NCBI GenBank assembly: GCA_934215545.1
Contig: CAKQAD010000004.1
Location: forward strand, 18,401-82,400
Origin: an uncultured Prevotella sp.
Lineage (GTDB): Bacteria > Bacteroidota > Bacteroidia > Bacteroidales > Bacteroidaceae
Direction: 5' to 3'
DNA length: 64,000 nt
Shown: positions 8,819 through 18,134 of the stretch, in pieces
Numbering within the stretch: the first letter of the stretch is position 1
Layout of the letters: each line of letters starts with the position of its first letter
The notes under the pieces: model-generated
Told to the model about the DNA's origin: nothing
Seen by the model: only the letters and a program-made list of their open reading frames with translations
Database searches by the model: none
Position numbers and translations under genes: made by a program

Positions 8819-10429
8819 ATGCAACAGAAGATTATAATTCTTGATTTCGGTTCGCAGACCACACAGCTCATCGGACGTCGTGTGCGCGAGCTCGACACCT
8901 TCTGCGAGATTATGCCCTACAACAAGTTCCCTAAGGACGACCCATCTGTTATTGGTGTCATTCTGAGCGGAAGCCCCTATTCGGTTCACGACAAGGAGGC
9001 TTTCAAGGTGGATTTGAGTCAGTTTGTAGGTCGCATCCCAGTGCTTGGCATCTGCTATGGTGCACAGTTTATAAGCTATGCCGGTGGTGGCAAGGTAGAG
9101 GCAGCCGACTCTCGTGAGTATGGACGTGCCAACCTGGAGCATTTCGATGCCGAGAATCCATTGTTCAAGGGATTTACCGACCACTCGCAGGTGTGGATGA
9201 GCCATGGCGACACCATCACTGCCATCCCCGAGGGATATGAGTGCATAGCATCTACTGCCAATGTGAAGTATGCTGCCTATGCATCAACCACACAGCCTGT
9301 ATGGGCGGTGCAGTTCCATCCAGAGGTGTTCCACTCATTGCAGGGCACACAGCTGTTGAAGAACTTTGTGGTAGACATCTGTGGAAGCCGTCAGGACTGG
9401 AGTGCTGACTCTTTTGTTGAAACCACAGTGGCAGAACTTAAGGCACAGCTGGGCGACGACCGTGTAATCCTCGGTTTGTCGGGAGGTGTTGACTCAAGTG
9501 TGGCTGCGGTGTTGCTCAACAAAGCCATTGGCAGCAACCTCACATGTATCTTCGTTGACCATGGCATGCTGCGTAAGAACGAGTTTCACGATGTGATGGA
9601 AGACTACAAGTGTCTTGGCCTTAACGTGATTGGTGTTGATGCCAGCGCTAAGTTCTTCGCTGACTTGGCAGGAGTTACCGACCCTGAGCAGAAGCGTAAG
9701 ATTATCGGTCGCGACTTTGTTGAGGTGTTCAATGCCGAGGCAAAGAAGCAGACTGGTGCCAAGTGGCTTGCACAAGGCACCATCTATCCCGACCGTATTG
9801 AGTCGCTCAACATAACCGGAAAGGTGATAAAGAGCCACCACAATGTGGGTGGTCTGCCTAAGGAGATGAACCTTAAGCTTTGCGAGCCCTTGAAGTGGCT
9901 CTTCAAAGACGAGGTGCGCCGTGTGGGTCGCTCTATGGGTATGCCAGAGCATCTCATCACCCGTCATCCGTTCCCTGGTCCAGGACTTGCAGTGCGCATT
10001 CTTGGCGACATTACCCCTGAGAAGGTGCGCATTCTTCAGGATGCCGACGACATCTTCATCCGTGGTCTCCGCAGCTACAAGACACGTCTCTCTGGCGAGG
10101 ATGCACGCCGTGTGCTCGCTGCCGGTGTTCCTGCCGACATGCAGAATGGCGAGATAGAAGTGTCGCTCTACGACCAGATATGGCAAGCCGGAACAGTGCT
10201 GCTCTCTACCGTGCGTTCAGTGGGCGTTATGGGCGATGAGCGCACCTACGAGCATCCGGTGGCTCTGCGTGCAGTAACATCAACCGATGCCATGACTGCC
10301 GACTGGGCACATCTGCCTTACGACTTCATGGCAAAAGTGTCTAACGAGATTATTAATAAGGTGCGTGGTGTTAACCGCGTATGCTACGACATTTCGTCAA
10401 AGCCACCTTCGACAATTGAGTGGGAGTAG
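8819..10429 (+). CDS. guaA: GMP synthase (glutamine-hydrolysing)
   Basis: A 536-residue enzyme converting XMP, ATP and glutamine to GMP, the last step of guanine nucleotide synthesis. The N-terminal class I glutamine amidotransferase domain has its nucleophile in GICYGAQ (Cys79) and the HPEV motif; the ATP-pyrophosphatase domain starts with the P-loop [11 protein letters not shown] (about 220-230); the C-terminal dimerisation domain ends in STIEWE, as usual for the family. Length is a little above the common 510-525 residues. The 116-bp gap before it is A-rich with a CAAAACAAC-type leader and no Shine-Dalgarno site. A strong terminator follows, so it is probably the last gene of its unit. Confidence 0.97.
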   Translation: MQQKIIILDFGSQTTQLIGRRVRELDTFCEIMPYNKFPKDDPSVIGVILSGSPYSVHDKEAFKVDLSQFVGRIPVLGICYGAQFISYAGGGKVEAADSREYGRANLEHFDAENPLFKGFTDHSQVWMSHGDTITAIPEGYECIASTANVKYAAYASTTQPVWAVQFHPEVFHSLQGTQLLKNFVVDICGSRQDWSADSFVETTVAELKAQLGDDRVILGLSGGVDSSVAAVLLNKAIGSNLTCIFVDHGMLRKNEFHDVMEDYKCLGLNVIGVDASAKFFADLAGVTDPEQKRKIIGRDFVEVFNAEAKKQTGAKWLAQGTIYPDRIESLNITGKVIKSHHNVGGLPKEMNLKLCEPLKWLFKDEVRRVGRSMGMPEHLITRHPFPGPGLAVRILGDITPEKVRILQDADDIFIRGLRSYKTRLSGEDARRVLAAGVPADMQNGEIEVSLYDQIWQAGTVLLSTVRSVGVMGDERTYEHPVALRAVTSTDAMTADWAHLPYDFMAKVSNEIINKVRGVNRVCYDISSKPPSTIEWE

Positions 10430-10465
10430 CAGAAGTTGCCATTGGCAATTTCTTGATGATATAAA

Positions 10466-10530
10466 ATAAAGGCAGTCCCTCAGCAAACGCTTAATCATGG
10501 CGTTTTGTTGAGGGACTGTCTTTTTTTTTA
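10466..10530. terminator. Terminator between guaA and the convergent regulator gene
   Basis: GGCAGTCCCTCAGCAAACGC pairs with GCGTTTTGTTGAGGGACTG and is followed by a run of nine T on the plus strand; on the minus strand the stem is followed by TTTATTTTAT. It can therefore serve guaA and, more weakly, the convergent response regulator. Confidence 0.85.
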
Positions 10531-10638
10531 TTGTTTATAAAGTTATTGTTTTATCCAAAATCGGTCATTAGATTTCAATTCTTGTTAGTGTTTGTTTCGA
10601 GCATTTGGGTTTATCAGTGGTTATCATCGCTCCAATCA

Positions 10639-11958
10639 CTATATTCCCAATTTCTCTATTTTATTATATATAGTTTTTCGGTCTATGCCCAGCAGTCGTG
10701 CAGCCTTGGCTTTGTTGCCATTGGTCTGTTGCAGTGCGGCAATTATGCGCGAGCGCTCGCTGTCGTCGTCGTGGAGTGGGGCTATTGTATCGGTGCGTAT
10801 CTGCCCCATGGCTTGCGACAGTTCGGCAGTGGTGATTTGCTTGCCACGTGTTAGCAGCACGGCACGCTTCACCACATTGTTCAGTTCGCGCAGGTTGCCA
10901 GGCCACGAGTGTGCTGCCAGCATCTCGGCGGCGCCGGAGTTGAATCCCTCCACAGAGCGTCCGAGTTCTTCGTTGGCATGCTTCACAAATAGGTCGGCAA
11001 ACAGGAACAGGTCGCTGCCACGCTCTTGCAGCTTAGGCATGTAAATGGTAAATTCGTTGATGCGGTGATACAGGTCTTCTCTAAACCGTCCTTCGCTCAC
11101 CGCCTCGCTAAGGTTTTCGTTGGTGGCACACACCAGGCGTATGTCGATAGATATTTCCTCGGCACCCCCCACAGGGCGTATGCGTCGTTCCTGCAAGGCA
11201 CGCAGCAGTTGCACCTGCACATCATAGCTCAGGTTGCCCACCTCGTCGAGAAACAGTGTGCCACCATTTGCAATCTCGAAAGCCCCTTGCTTGTCGGTGT
11301 CGGCGCCGGTGAACGCCCCCTTCTTATGTCCGAAGAACTCCGATGCCGCTACATCGCGTGGTATGGCACCGCAGTCGAGAGCAAAGAAAGGTCGGTCGTG
11401 TCGCGGGCTAAGGTCGTGTATGCGTCGAGCCACATACTCCTTGCCAGTGCCCGAAGCACCCAGTATGAGCACCGACATTGGCGTTGGCGCCACCAGTTCC
11501 ACATAGCTATAAAGCTGTTTTGAAGCCTCGCTCTTGCCCTCGATATGGCGTGGTGTGGTTTGTGTGTCGGTATGCACCTCGGCAGCCAGCTGTGTCCCCT
11601 GCTCTATGGCATCTTTTATCTTCTGTAGCAGAATGTCGGGTTGCACCGGTTTGGCTATATAGTCGGCAGCCCCCGACTTCATGGCAAGCACCGCATTCTG
11701 CACTTCGGCATAGTTGGTCATTACGATGAAGGGCACGTTCATGTGGTGTTCGTGCATCCATGCCAGCAGTCGCAAGCCATCGTGGTCGGGCAGTCGCAAG
11801 TCCGACAGCACCAGGCAGATGTCTTTGCTGTCGATAAGCACCTTCACTGCGGCGCCCACCGATGAAGCCTTGTCTACCTCAAACCCCTTTCTTCGCAACC
11901 ATGTCTGTAGCATGGTAGAGAAAGCAATGTCGTCTTCTACAATCAGTATGTGTTGCAT
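10639..11958 (-). CDS. NtrC-family sigma-54-dependent response regulator
   Basis: A 439-residue regulator with three domains. The receiver (1-120) has the phosphoacceptor in LSDLRLPD (Asp53) and the conserved Lys in AKP. The AAA+ sigma-54 interaction domain (about 143-370) has Walker A GASGTGKE (167-174), the sigma-54-contacting GAFTGA loop (214-219) and Walker B GGTLFLDEV (232-240). A Fis-type helix-turn-helix closes the protein (ARLLGIDRKTIYNKI). It activates sigma-54 promoters when phosphorylated. The partner is the hybrid kinase encoded just upstream on the same strand (17-bp gap). Its targets cannot be read here; I saw no convincing GG-N10-GC sigma-54 promoter in the window. Confidence 0.93.
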   Translation of the reverse strand: MQHILIVEDDIAFSTMLQTWLRRKGFEVDKASSVGAAVKVLIDSKDICLVLSDLRLPDHDGLRLLAWMHEHHMNVPFIVMTNYAEVQNAVLAMKSGAADYIAKPVQPDILLQKIKDAIEQGTQLAAEVHTDTQTTPRHIEGKSEASKQLYSYVELVAPTPMSVLILGASGTGKEYVARRIHDLSPRHDRPFFALDCGAIPRDVAASEFFGHKKGAFTGADTDKQGAFEIANGGTLFLDEVGNLSYDVQVQLLRALQERRIRPVGGAEEISIDIRLVCATNENLSEAVSEGRFREDLYHRINEFTIYMPKLQERGSDLFLFADLFVKHANEELGRSVEGFNSGAAEMLAAHSWPGNLRELNNVVKRAVLLTRGKQITTAELSQAMGQIRTDTIAPLHDDDSERSRIIAALQQTNGNKAKAARLLGIDRKTIYNKIEKLGI

Positions 11959-11975
11959 GTTGTGATGATGATATT

Positions 11976-14435
11976 CTAAAGCGTCGATAATCTTATCTGT
12001 TTCAGTTGTTCTGTTAATCTCTCTGTGAGCACCGCCCGTTGTTGTGGAGCAGTGTTGTCGATATGCTCTGGCGTAAGTGGTTTAAGCCATTCGTTGCCAC
12101 CCGGCCTGAGCATCTCGAGCAGCGGCATAGCCTTATGCGCTGCTTTGGCAATGCTCTGTGCATCGGTAGCATCGCCGAGCAGACAGAGATATTCGTCAAT
12201 CGACTTGCGGATGTCGTCGACGATCTGCTGCTCAGCCTCGGGGCATCCATCGGTGAATGGTAGCAATGCCGAGCGCAGGTTGCAGGCTGCCTCGGAATGT
12301 GAGCTATTATTGCTCTTCACCCTCACCATCACCCCCGTAAGTTGGCAAATGGTGGCAGCCAGCGTTTGCACGTTGAAAGGCTTAAACAGGCAAGCGTCGA
12401 ACCCACTGCTGCGCAGCTGTGGCATTATGCTCTGCTCATGGGCAGTCATTGCCACGAATTTTGTGCTTTGTGGCATGCCTTGTGGATTGCTGCGTATGCG
12501 CTTCATTATCTCGGTGCCGTTCATCTCGGGCATTTCGATGTCGGTGAAGACAATATTCGGTGTCTTGCTGATGGCAATGCTTATAGCCTCGTTGGCATGC
12601 GCCAGGGTGCAAATGTTGAAGTTGGCACCCTCAATGTGTCCCAGCATCTCTGTAAGCAACTGCTGTTGCAGATGGTCGTCGTCGACGATGAGCACAGCCA
12701 GCGATTGTGGTGCCTCCGTGCTTTGTGCTGTTGCCCCCTTGTCAGCTTGTTTTGTGCAAGCGTCGCCAGCAGCCACCCTCACCGGTATGCTCACGTTGAA
12801 GGTTGTGCCATGCTGTTTTTGCGATGTGGCGCTGATTGTTCCGCCGAGCAGCGTTGTTATCTCGCGTGTTATGGTGAGTCCGAGCCCCACGCCCTCCCTG
12901 CCTTGCGCTCCAGGCAATCGTGTGAAAGCATTGAACACCCGTTGCAGTTCGTCGGCAGTCATTCCGCATCCCGTATCAGCCACGCTGATGCAGATATTGC
13001 CTTTGCTTATTCCAATGGCAAGCCTCACCTCGCCCTTGTCGGTATATTTTATGGCGTTGCTCAGCAAGTTGTTCACTATCTGCTTTATTCGGAAGGCATC
13101 CGAGCGGCATATAGTATGCTCTGCCACCCTGATGTCGGCTGTCAGTTTCAGCTGCTTTGCCATGGCAAGCGGTAGCATCTGTTCCACACACTCCCTTGCC
13201 AGCGTAGCTGGTGCGAAGCTCACCTCATGACATTCGGCTTTGCCACTTTCCAACTGATGATAGTCGAGCAGTGCCGACACAAGTTGTAGCAGATGCTTTG
13301 CCGAGCCTCCGATGCTCTGCAGATAGCCCTTGCCTTTAGGGCTGTCAACATAATCGTCGAGCAGGTCGATAAATCCGGCTATCGATGCTGCCGGTGCTTT
13401 AATGTCGTGTGTTATTGTGAGCAACAATCTTTCGCGTTGCTCCATGATACGTTCTGTCTCGGCCTTCGCCTCTATGATGCGTTGGCGATCGCGTCGCTCG
13501 CGTCGTATGTCGCGCAATATGTAAGCCACCAGAATTGCCGCCGATAGTATGGCGAGCAGTCCGAGCACACCAATTCTCACTATCATGTCCCATCGTGAGC
13601 TGATGGCTGTGCCTATGGCATTCTGCAGTGCCGTATGCTCGTCGGCTTGAATGTCTTCGAGCAGTTGCCATGCCTGCCTTGTTAGCTGCAGGCTCACCAT
13701 CTGCAGTTGGTTGTTGCGGCTGTTGATTATGCTTTGCTGCCGGTTGCTTGCCTTCCGTTGCTCCTGATGGATTTCGGTGAGTGCATTAGCCACCGAGTCG
13801 GCAATATTCAGCCTATGGTTGATGGTGTCGGTCGAAGGCAGCTGTGTGATGCGAGTGGTGCTCAGCGTGTCAGTGTACTGTCGTCGGAAGGCGTCGCCCA
13901 ATCGTCGGAAGAATCCCCGTCGGCTCTTCACCACCTCATACACCGTTTCGTGCTGTTCGTGCATCTCTTTAGTTTGCGGATGAATCACTATCGAGTCGCG
14001 TCCGCTGTGCAGAGCCTTCACCTTATTATTATAGTATATGTCGTGACTATCCTTGTCGAGTTCGCGCATCACGAGCAGCGTGTTTGTGCGTTTTGCTTCC
14101 AGCAGCACCACGAGCGAGTCGAGTCGTTGCTGCTTGCTGCTGTCGGCAATCATTGGGCGTAGCTGCATTGCGCAGGTTGCCGAGTTTTTCAGGGAATGTT
14201 CGAAATGCCCCCATTCGTCGATGTCGCCCAATAGCACGGCGCGCTCGGCATTGGCAGTCTCAAGCATGGAATACATCAGCGAGTCGACAATGTTGCGGCG
14301 TTGCAACAGCCTCTCCGATGCGTGGTTGACGGCAATCAAGGAGCGTGTGTTGTCGTAGACCATCCATGTGGTCGACAGCAGCACGATGGCAAGAAGAGCG
14401 TAGCCTACAAGTATTTTTATTCTGGTGTTGAACAT
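11976..14435 (-). CDS. Hybrid sensor histidine kinase with receiver and probable HPt domain
   Basis: An 819-residue membrane kinase. Two transmembrane segments (about 7-27 and 285-307) bracket a largely helical periplasmic sensor with no recognised ligand fold. HisKA has THDIKAP with His343; the ATPase domain shows the N-box (NNLLSNAIKY, about 455-464), DTGCG and GVGLGL (515-520). A receiver follows (VDDD, then FTDIEMPEMNG with Asp632 and KPF), and a C-terminal helical segment carries AAHKAMPLLEML with His767, which looks like a degenerate HPt domain. This gives a complete His-Asp-His relay ending on the separate NtrC-type regulator encoded 17 bp downstream. The order is conserved in concept with other Bacteroidales kinase/NtrC pairs; the signal is unknown. 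Confidence 0.92.
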   Translation of the reverse strand: MFNTRIKILVGYALLAIVLLSTTWMVYDNTRSLIAVNHASERLLQRRNIVDSLMYSMLETANAERAVLLGDIDEWGHFEHSLKNSATCAMQLRPMIADSSKQQRLDSLVVLLEAKRTNTLLVMRELDKDSHDIYYNNKVKALHSGRDSIVIHPQTKEMHEQHETVYEVVKSRRGFFRRLGDAFRRQYTDTLSTTRITQLPSTDTINHRLNIADSVANALTEIHQEQRKASNRQQSIINSRNNQLQMVSLQLTRQAWQLLEDIQADEHTALQNAIGTAISSRWDMIVRIGVLGLLAILSAAILVAYILRDIRRERRDRQRIIEAKAETERIMEQRERLLLTITHDIKAPAASIAGFIDLLDDYVDSPKGKGYLQSIGGSAKHLLQLVSALLDYHQLESGKAECHEVSFAPATLARECVEQMLPLAMAKQLKLTADIRVAEHTICRSDAFRIKQIVNNLLSNAIKYTDKGEVRLAIGISKGNICISVADTGCGMTADELQRVFNAFTRLPGAQGREGVGLGLTITREITTLLGGTISATSQKQHGTTFNVSIPVRVAAGDACTKQADKGATAQSTEAPQSLAVLIVDDDHLQQQLLTEMLGHIEGANFNICTLAHANEAISIAISKTPNIVFTDIEMPEMNGTEIMKRIRSNPQGMPQSTKFVAMTAHEQSIMPQLRSSGFDACLFKPFNVQTLAATICQLTGVMVRVKSNNSSHSEAACNLRSALLPFTDGCPEAEQQIVDDIRKSIDEYLCLLGDATDAQSIAKAAHKAMPLLEMLRPGGNEWLKPLTPEHIDNTAPQQRAVLTERLTEQLKQIRLSTL

Positions 14436-14833
14436 GTTGTCGGATTGGCTTATTTACTAATACAATAACGCAGATTATGCCTTTTTATTTTAATCTTTTG
14501 CTTATGCAATGCCATCAGAAGCCATTTAATGATTTGTTTTCGGTCTGTGTAGCCCAGTTTTTCGTGCCATGTAATCTGGTTTTTCGGGCTTTGTAATAGC
14601 GTTATTCGTGCCATGTAATGTAGGGTAGGGAAGTGCTTTGGCTTTTTAGGAGGCATAAGTATGCAGGCATGTGAAACCATATAAAAACAGCCTGCACCCT
14701 CTTGCTCTCGCAAGACGATGCAGGCCACAGTGCTTATAGATATTAGCAATTATGTTTGAAAATCTTATCTTTTTTAATCGATTAGTCAGTTAGGCAATTG
14801 ATGTTCATTGAGTCGTTCTGACACAGTTTACCG
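14436..14833. other. Intergenic region without a credible gene
   Basis: About 400 bp between two minus-strand genes. It holds a terminator (annotated separately) and two copies of TTCGTGCCATGTAAT (14561-14575 and 14605-14619) separated by a diverged third copy. A 99-codon minus-strand frame at 14450-14749 has no signal, domain or coding character and crosses the terminator, so I do not call it. Confidence 0.6.
14680..14726 (-). terminator. Terminator of the small secreted repeat protein gene
   Basis: A nested hairpin: GCCTGCA (14690-14696) pairs with TGCAGGC (14719-14725), and inside it CTTGC pairs with GCAAG around TCTC. On the minus strand the stem is followed by TGTTTTTATAT, so it terminates transcription coming from 15181. 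Confidence 0.7.
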
Positions 14834-15181
14834 TTATGCTACGTTTGGGGCGGCAGTAGCAGTAGTGTCGGTGTCGGTAGAGTCGTTGCCGAGAGCGCAG
14901 TTGAACATCATTGCAGTGTCGTTGTTGTCGGTAGAGTCGTTGCCAAGTGCGCAGTTGAACATCATTGCTGTTTCGTTGGCATCGGTAGAGTCGCTGAGAG
15001 TAGTGTCTACCGGTGTTTCGATGAGAGCCTCTGCCAGTTCGCCTGCCTGAACGGCTGTGTCTACTGTTGTGGTGTCGTCGGCGCCAGCAAATCCTACTGC
15101 TGTCTGGTTGCCGTTAGCGAATACATTACCCATTGATACCATTACGAAAGCTGCGAAAGCTGCAAAAAATAACTTTTTCAT
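14834..15181 (-). CDS. Small secreted Asp/Thr-rich protein with an 18-residue tandem duplication
   Basis: A 115-residue protein beginning with a clear signal peptide (MKKLFFAAFAAFVMVSMGNVFA). The mature part is rich in Asp, Thr and Asn and contains two copies of an 18-residue unit (TAMMFNCALGNDSTD plus three residues), encoded by a 54-bp direct repeat at about 14873-14980. Each copy has one cysteine, so a disulfide within or between chains is possible. No family is recognised. It lies upstream of the hybrid kinase on the same strand but has its own terminator, so it is probably a separate unit. Composition suggests an exported, low-complexity protein. Confidence 0.6.
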   Translation of the reverse strand: MKKLFFAAFAAFVMVSMGNVFANGNQTAVGFAGADDTTTVDTAVQAGELAEALIETPVDTTLSDSTDANETAMMFNCALGNDSTDNNDTAMMFNCALGNDSTDTDTTATAAPNVA

Positions 15182-15274
15182 ATGCTTTAAATTTTTTAGT
15201 TGTTAATATATTTTTTTCTTACTTGCTTGTTGAGCGGTGTAGGCTGATGTTTCTGTGCTTGTGCCGCTCGACTA

Positions 15275-15516
15275 TTAAAATGCAATGCCCATGCCAAAAA
15301 CTTCGTCTCTAAGTGTAAGTAATTGATAGTCAGAGTGTATGCCCATGCCAAAGGCAAATGGTGCCAAACTCCAAAGTGTGGAAAAGTGTGGAGAAGGTGT
15401 AGAAATTTTCCACACATAGCATCCACACATAGCATCCACACATAGCATCTGCACATAGCGTCTGCACCCCCCACCAGTGTAGCCATGCAAAATGTGTAGA
15501 TGAGGATTTTCTTCAT
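15275..15516 (-). pseudogene. Possible remnant of an outer-membrane protein gene
   Basis: On the minus strand a frame opening at 15516 begins like a signal peptide (MKKILIYTFCMATLVGGADA), then runs into 13-bp tandem repeats. In a different minus frame the segment ending at 15275 reads FAFGMGIHSDYQLLTLRDEV and closes in FGMGIAF, resembling the last beta-strands of an outer-membrane barrel with terminal Phe. I infer a decayed gene whose middle was lost or replaced by the repeat. The alternative is a chance pair of open frames. Confidence 0.3.
15411..15462. repeat. 13-bp tandem repeat, four copies
   Basis: CACACATAGCATC is repeated exactly three times (15411-15449), followed by a variant TGCACATAGCGTC (15450-15462) and a partial copy. 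It lies in the gap between the divergent 15181 and dnaG genes. Because 13 is not a multiple of three, changes in copy number would shift any frame crossing it. Confidence 0.9.
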
Positions 15517-15544
15517 AAAAACGCTGTATGTCGGTCAATTTCGT

Positions 15545-15552
15545 TAACTTTG
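15545..15552 (+). promoter_or_regulatory. Putative -7 box for dnaG
   Basis: TAACTTTG matches TAnnTTTG and lies 18 bp before the dnaG ATG at 15571, implying a very short leader. Confidence 0.55.
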
Positions 15553-15570
15553 TAGTTATAATATATAAAT

Positions 15571-17559
15571 ATGATAGATCACGCAACAGTAGAAAGGATA
15601 AAGGATGCCGCCAACATTGTAGAGGTGGTGTCCGAATTTGTCACACTGCGCCGTAGCGGAGCCAACTATAAAGGTTTGTGTCCGTTTCACGACGAGAAGA
15701 CCCCTTCGTTCTATGTGTCGCCATCGCGCGGCTCTTGCCATTGCTTCGGATGCGGCAAGGGCGGCACCCCCGTGGGCTTCATCATGGAGCACGAGCAGAT
15801 GACCTATCCCGAAGCATTGCGTTGGCTTGCCAAGAAATATAATATAGAGATACAGGAGCGTGAGCTCACCGACGATGAGAAGCGCGAGCAGAGCGAGCGT
15901 GAGAGCATGTTCATTGTCAACGAATGGGCACTGAACTACTTTCAGAACATAATGCGCAACACCCCCGATGGTGTGGCGATAGGCATGGAATACTTCCGTA
16001 GCCGTGGCTTCCGCGACGACATAATACACAAATTCCAGTTAGGATTCGACCCCACCGACCGCCATGCCCTTGCCGCCGAGGCACGTCGCAAAGGCTATAA
16101 GGAAGAGTTCTTGCTGAAGACCGGCATCTGCTATCGCAACGACCGTGGCGAACTGATCGACCGTTATGCCGGGCGTGTGATGTTTCCGTGGATAGGCATC
16201 AGCGGAAAAGTGGTGGGATTTGGAGGCCGTCTGCTCGATGCACGCACCAAGGGCGTAAACCAGAAGTATGTTAACTCGCCCGACTCCGACATATATCATA
16301 AAGACCGCGAGCTATATGGCATATACCAAGCCAAAAAAGCCATCGCCAAAGACGACCGCGTGTATATGGTCGAGGGCTACACCGATGTGATATCAATGCA
16401 CCAATGCGGCATAGAGAATGTGGTTGCCAACTCCGGCACCGCACTGTCGGTGCATCAGATCCACATGCTGCACCGATTCACATCCAACATCACGCTGCTC
16501 TACGATGGCGATGCGGCAGGCATACATGCAGCCCTCCGAGGCACCGACATGTTGCTGGCAGAAGGCATGAACCTTAAAGTGTTGCTGCTGCCCGACGGCG
16601 ACGACCCCGACTCATTTGCAAGAAAGCACACCGCAGCCGACTTCAGAAAATATATCGAAGAACATCAGACCGACTTCATACAGTTCAAGACCGACCTGTT
16701 GCTGAAAAACGAGCGCGACCCGCTGAAACGCTCAGAAGCCATCAACTCCATAATCCAAAGCATATCGTTTGTGGTCAACCCCATACTCCGCGACACCTAC
16801 ATACACGACTGCTCCGTGCGAATGGGCATTAATGAGGCAACACTCATAAACACCCTCAACTCCTTCATTCGCAACAATCGAGAGCAGACAGCCCCTGGCG
16901 AGCGTCAGGCAGCACCGCAGCAGCGCCAGCAATCCAGCAATGCCATGGCTGGGCAGCAACCAACGCCACAGGCGCAGGCATCGAAGGTGGAGCGCATGCT
17001 TGCCGAGCTGATAATAAGGCATGGCGGCACCATCATCTACGACAATGTGCAAGCCGACGATGGCACAACGATAAGTCTTAATGTGGCGCAATATGTCGAC
17101 TATAATCTTGGTGTCGACGGGCTGCATTTTGCCAACCCCCTATATGCCAAGATACTCCAGGAGGCTGCGGCACACAGCAACGATGCCGGCTTCAACTCCG
17201 AGCAGTTCTTCACCCACCACGAAGACATGGACATATCGAAGGTGGCAACAGAGGTGTGCTTCGACAAGATGCGCATCATCAACGAGCAGAAAGCCCACGA
17301 CAAGAACGAGCAGAAGAACGCCGACGAACTGAAGATAGAACGAGAGAACGAAACAGAGGCAATACGCCAGCAGACCGAACACCTGCTCAACGACTTCCGA
17401 ATGGACTATCTTGAGCAGCGACTCAAAGAGGTGCAGCGCCAGATAGCCGCTGCCACCAACGACGCCCAGCAGCTGTCGGCACTAATGGCAGAATATCAGA
17501 AACTGCACGGCTTGCGTTCAAAGCTTGCCCGATTGCTTGGCAATAATATTATTGTTTAA
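15571..17559 (+). CDS. dnaG: DNA primase
   Basis: A 662-residue primase that makes RNA primers at the replication fork. The N-terminal CHC2 zinc-binding domain has Cys37, His40, Cys58 and Cys61 (CPFH, then HCFGCGKGG). The catalytic core carries the TOPRIM motifs VEGYTDV and LLYDGDAAG with the acidic DPDSF segment. A Gln/Pro-rich linker (about 430-475) leads to the helical C-terminal helicase-binding region, rich in Glu, Lys and Gln. The 5' side has its own promoter-like box; the stop is followed within a few bases by repeat copy R2 and then queD. Confidence 0.97.
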   Translation: MIDHATVERIKDAANIVEVVSEFVTLRRSGANYKGLCPFHDEKTPSFYVSPSRGSCHCFGCGKGGTPVGFIMEHEQMTYPEALRWLAKKYNIEIQERELTDDEKREQSERESMFIVNEWALNYFQNIMRNTPDGVAIGMEYFRSRGFRDDIIHKFQLGFDPTDRHALAAEARRKGYKEEFLLKTGICYRNDRGELIDRYAGRVMFPWIGISGKVVGFGGRLLDARTKGVNQKYVNSPDSDIYHKDRELYGIYQAKKAIAKDDRVYMVEGYTDVISMHQCGIENVVANSGTALSVHQIHMLHRFTSNITLLYDGDAAGIHAALRGTDMLLAEGMNLKVLLLPDGDDPDSFARKHTAADFRKYIEEHQTDFIQFKTDLLLKNERDPLKRSEAINSIIQSISFVVNPILRDTYIHDCSVRMGINEATLINTLNSFIRNNREQTAPGERQAAPQQRQQSSNAMAGQQPTPQAQASKVERMLAELIIRHGGTIIYDNVQADDGTTISLNVAQYVDYNLGVDGLHFANPLYAKILQEAAAHSNDAGFNSEQFFTHHEDMDISKVATEVCFDKMRIINEQKAHDKNEQKNADELKIERENETEAIRQQTEHLLNDFRMDYLEQRLKEVQRQIAAATNDAQQLSALMAEYQKLHGLRSKLARLLGNNIIV

Positions 17560-17561
17560 CA

Positions 17562-17786
17562 CATTTTGATTTTTGATTTTTGAATTTTGAGTTGTGCGCT
17601 GCGCGCATTGTGAGTTTGTAATTTTTGAGTTATGAATTCGCAGCCTAAAACCGCCAACAGCGAAAAATCAAAAATCAATAACTCAAAATCGCAGGCGAAG
17701 CCGAGAATAACTCAAAACTCAAAACTCAAAACTCAAAATTGCAGCTCTGCTGCATCTCAAAATTCAAAACTCAAAATTCAAAACTC
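17562..17786. repeat. Modular palindromic repeat, copy R2
   Basis: Left TTTTGA heptads (about 17564-17590), hairpin GTGCGCTGCGCGCAT (17594-17608), core on the minus strand (17634-17665), hairpin TCGCAGGCGAAGCCGAG (17689-17705), reverse heptads, hairpin TGCAGCTCTGCTGCA (17740-17754) and right CTCAAAA heptads ending six bases before the queD start. Its hairpin-core-hairpin block is the inverse of that in R3. Confidence 0.9.
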
Positions 17787-17791
17787 TAAAT

Positions 17792-18121
17792 ATGTATTAC
17801 ATTGAAAAGACATTAGAAATATCAGCCTGCCACAGCCTGCACCTCTCTTACGAGAGCAAGTGTCAGAACCTGCATGGCCACAACTGGATAATCACCGTCT
17901 ACTGCAAGGCAGAAGAACTCAATGCCGATGGCATGGTGATAGACTTCACACACATCAAGCAACTCATTCTTGGGCGTCTCGACCACGCCAACCTCAATGA
18001 GGTGCTGCCCTTCAATCCCACCGCCGAGAACATAGCACGTTGGGTGACGGAGCAGATACCACAGTGCTATCGCTGCATGGTGCAAGAGAGTGAGGGCAAT
18101 AAAGCAATCTACGAATTATGA
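17792..18121 (+). CDS. queD: 6-carboxy-5,6,7,8-tetrahydropterin synthase
   Basis: A 109-residue member of the 6-pyruvoyl-tetrahydropterin synthase family. Zinc ligands His14, His28 and His30 and the nucleophile Cys24 are visible in SACHSLHLSYESKCQNLHGH. It converts dihydroneopterin triphosphate to 6-carboxytetrahydropterin, the second step to preQ0 and queuosine. The next gene, queE (13-bp gap), performs the following step, which supports QueD rather than PTPS in another pathway. The region just before the ATG is the A-rich right arm of repeat R2; no Shine-Dalgarno site is present. Confidence 0.93.
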   Translation: MYYIEKTLEISACHSLHLSYESKCQNLHGHNWIITVYCKAEELNADGMVIDFTHIKQLILGRLDHANLNEVLPFNPTAENIARWVTEQIPQCYRCMVQESEGNKAIYEL

Positions 18122-18134
18122 AACACCGAGATAA

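Noticed and set aside
14450-14749. Minus-strand frame of 99 codons
   Set aside because: No signal, domain or coding bias; it crosses a convincing terminator hairpin.
10430-15570. Sigma-54 promoter near the NtrC-type regulator
   Set aside because: I found no convincing TGGCAC-N5-TTGCA-type sequence in the gaps on either strand.
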